A stretch of DNA of 64,000 bases, taken from positions 24,387,268 to 24,451,267 of the forward strand of contig NC_080074.1 of the NCBI RefSeq assembly GCF_949987535.1. Reading direction: 5' to 3'. Shown here one piece after another: positions 62,940 through 64,000 of this stretch. Made by a program: the position numbers and the translations under genes. The notes below the pieces were generated by a model. That model worked only from the letters and a program-made list of their open reading frames with translations, was not told the DNA's origin and did not search any database. Every line of letters begins with the position of its first letter. The stretch's first letter is position 1. This DNA is from Balaenoptera acutorostrata (lineage: Eukaryota; Chordata; Mammalia; Artiodactyla; Balaenopteridae).

Positions 62940-63010
62940 CATTCATTTTTATATCCCCTGCACAGCACACCAGGTCATAGTAGGTGCACAATAAATAGTT
63001 GTTATTGCTG
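62940..63010 (+). mobile_element. L2 3'-end fragment
   Basis: TATCCCCTGCACAGCACACC and CATAGTAGGTGCACAATAAA form the L2 tail. Confidence 0.6.
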
Positions 63011-64000
63011 CTCTTATATGAGATAATGCTGGAAAGATTCTAAACAGTTAGGAGAAGTGAAGAAGAGGATTCTAGACAGAGAACGCAGTGTGAGCAAAGG
63101 TAGGGAAACCTTTGGCAGCAACTCCTTTTGCGATTCTGTCTTCATTACCAAGGGAAATAATCCTCAAGATGAAAGGGATAACGCTAACATAGGCTGCAAA
63201 CTCGAAACATTCCATGGACCAGTCCTGCTGCATAAATGTGTGAAAACGCTAGGCTAGAATAGAAAGCTTAGTGAGGACCGGGTGGACCGGAGAGTGGATC
63301 TCCTACCCAAATTCAAACTCAGACTTTTGGAGGCACTAGTTTTGGTGATGAACAGGTAGGACCATTTTGGGTCCTCTTAGTGTAAATAGATGAATGGGTA
63401 AATGGTGTACTCATACCCAAGAGAAAGGAGAAAAGTTACATTTCTGAGCCTATAAATCAATGAGACTGACATCAACCTCTGGAGAAAATGCTAGTAGAGA
63501 TAATTGAATGGATACATTATGCGCAATTAGCAAAGGAAACAGAACTAATTGGAAGGCCCCCTGGATTCTTTAAGAAATGAGTTATCTGGAACAAAATATA
63601 TTTCCTTCTTTGATAAGAGCTTCCCGACTAGCAGATCATTGCATTAAAATCTCTTGCAGACAAGATGGAGAACCCTGAGACAGATCTGTAGCTAACAAAC
63701 CTTGGCCTCTGTCCTCGGCCCTGGAGACAGTCTATAAGGGGTATTATGTTGAAGTCAAGGGATCCAGCCTATGAGGGGACCATGAGCAGTGGGGGCTCAT
63801 CCAGAGGTCACAGCCAGGTTGGTAAAATAACTTGAAACCACATCAGTATGTAGAGTAATAAGGATATCTGGCCTAGAAAAGTCAAGAGTGGAGAGGGGGT
63901 ACAAAATGCTATCCTTGAAAGCTTTAAGGTGTGTTATATGAGAGAAGAATAAGGTGTATACAAACATATTATAGGCTCCCTTATGGGACAATGGTATCCC

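Larger units (their letters stand above)
56630..64000. other. Sequence upstream of the gene
   Basis: No coding exon was found here on either strand. The left part (56630-58200) is A/T-rich unique sequence apart from the promoter-like pair near 57156-57222. The right part is mostly old repeats: L2 pieces, an LTR-like block, MIRs and a polypurine tract. 63020-64000 shows nothing I can name. Confidence 0.5.

Overview
The window looks like a piece of a mammalian nuclear genome, most likely a whale or dolphin (Cetacea), at least a cetartiodactyl. Dense prokaryote-style genes are absent. Old mammalian repeats (MIR, L2, a hAT-type relic) are scattered throughout. Two L1 3' ends (37351-37862 and 42553-42700) have the wording I know from cetacean genomes. 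No ruminant BOV-tA/ART2A, pig PRE-1 or cetacean CHR SINE was recognised by eye. The species call is inference from repeats. Almost all long open frames listed for this DNA are chance frames or repeat relics.

The main result is one partial, multi-exon protein-coding gene on the minus strand that no single long ORF reveals. Four short coding exons were found by reading splice signals: 50691-50546 (start codon at 50676), 22076-21968, 15890-15748 and 15362-15328. Each has a consensus donor and a usable acceptor. Their phases chain without conflict (2, then 0, then 2, then 1), giving 139 complete codons with no internal stop. Two probable 5' non-coding exons lie upstream at 55351-55229 and about 56597-56289, with a TATA-like box at 56629-56622. 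The gene runs off the left edge of the window. I do not recognise the protein. It has a polar N-terminus rich in Asn, Asp, Gly and Lys, followed by a charged helical stretch.

Layout from right to left, in the direction of transcription. 64000 to 56600 is upstream sequence with L2, MIR, an LTR-like block and a 128-base polypurine tract. 57250 to 56600 is a possible two-sided promoter zone. 56597 to 50546 holds the 5' exons and the start codon. 50545 to 22077 is a 28-kb intron with repeats and a few unique-looking blocks. 22076 to 15328 holds three coding exons. 15327 to 1 is the next intron or beyond, with only a very weak further exon candidate.

No tRNA, rRNA, CRISPR array, CpG island or intact mobile-element gene was seen.
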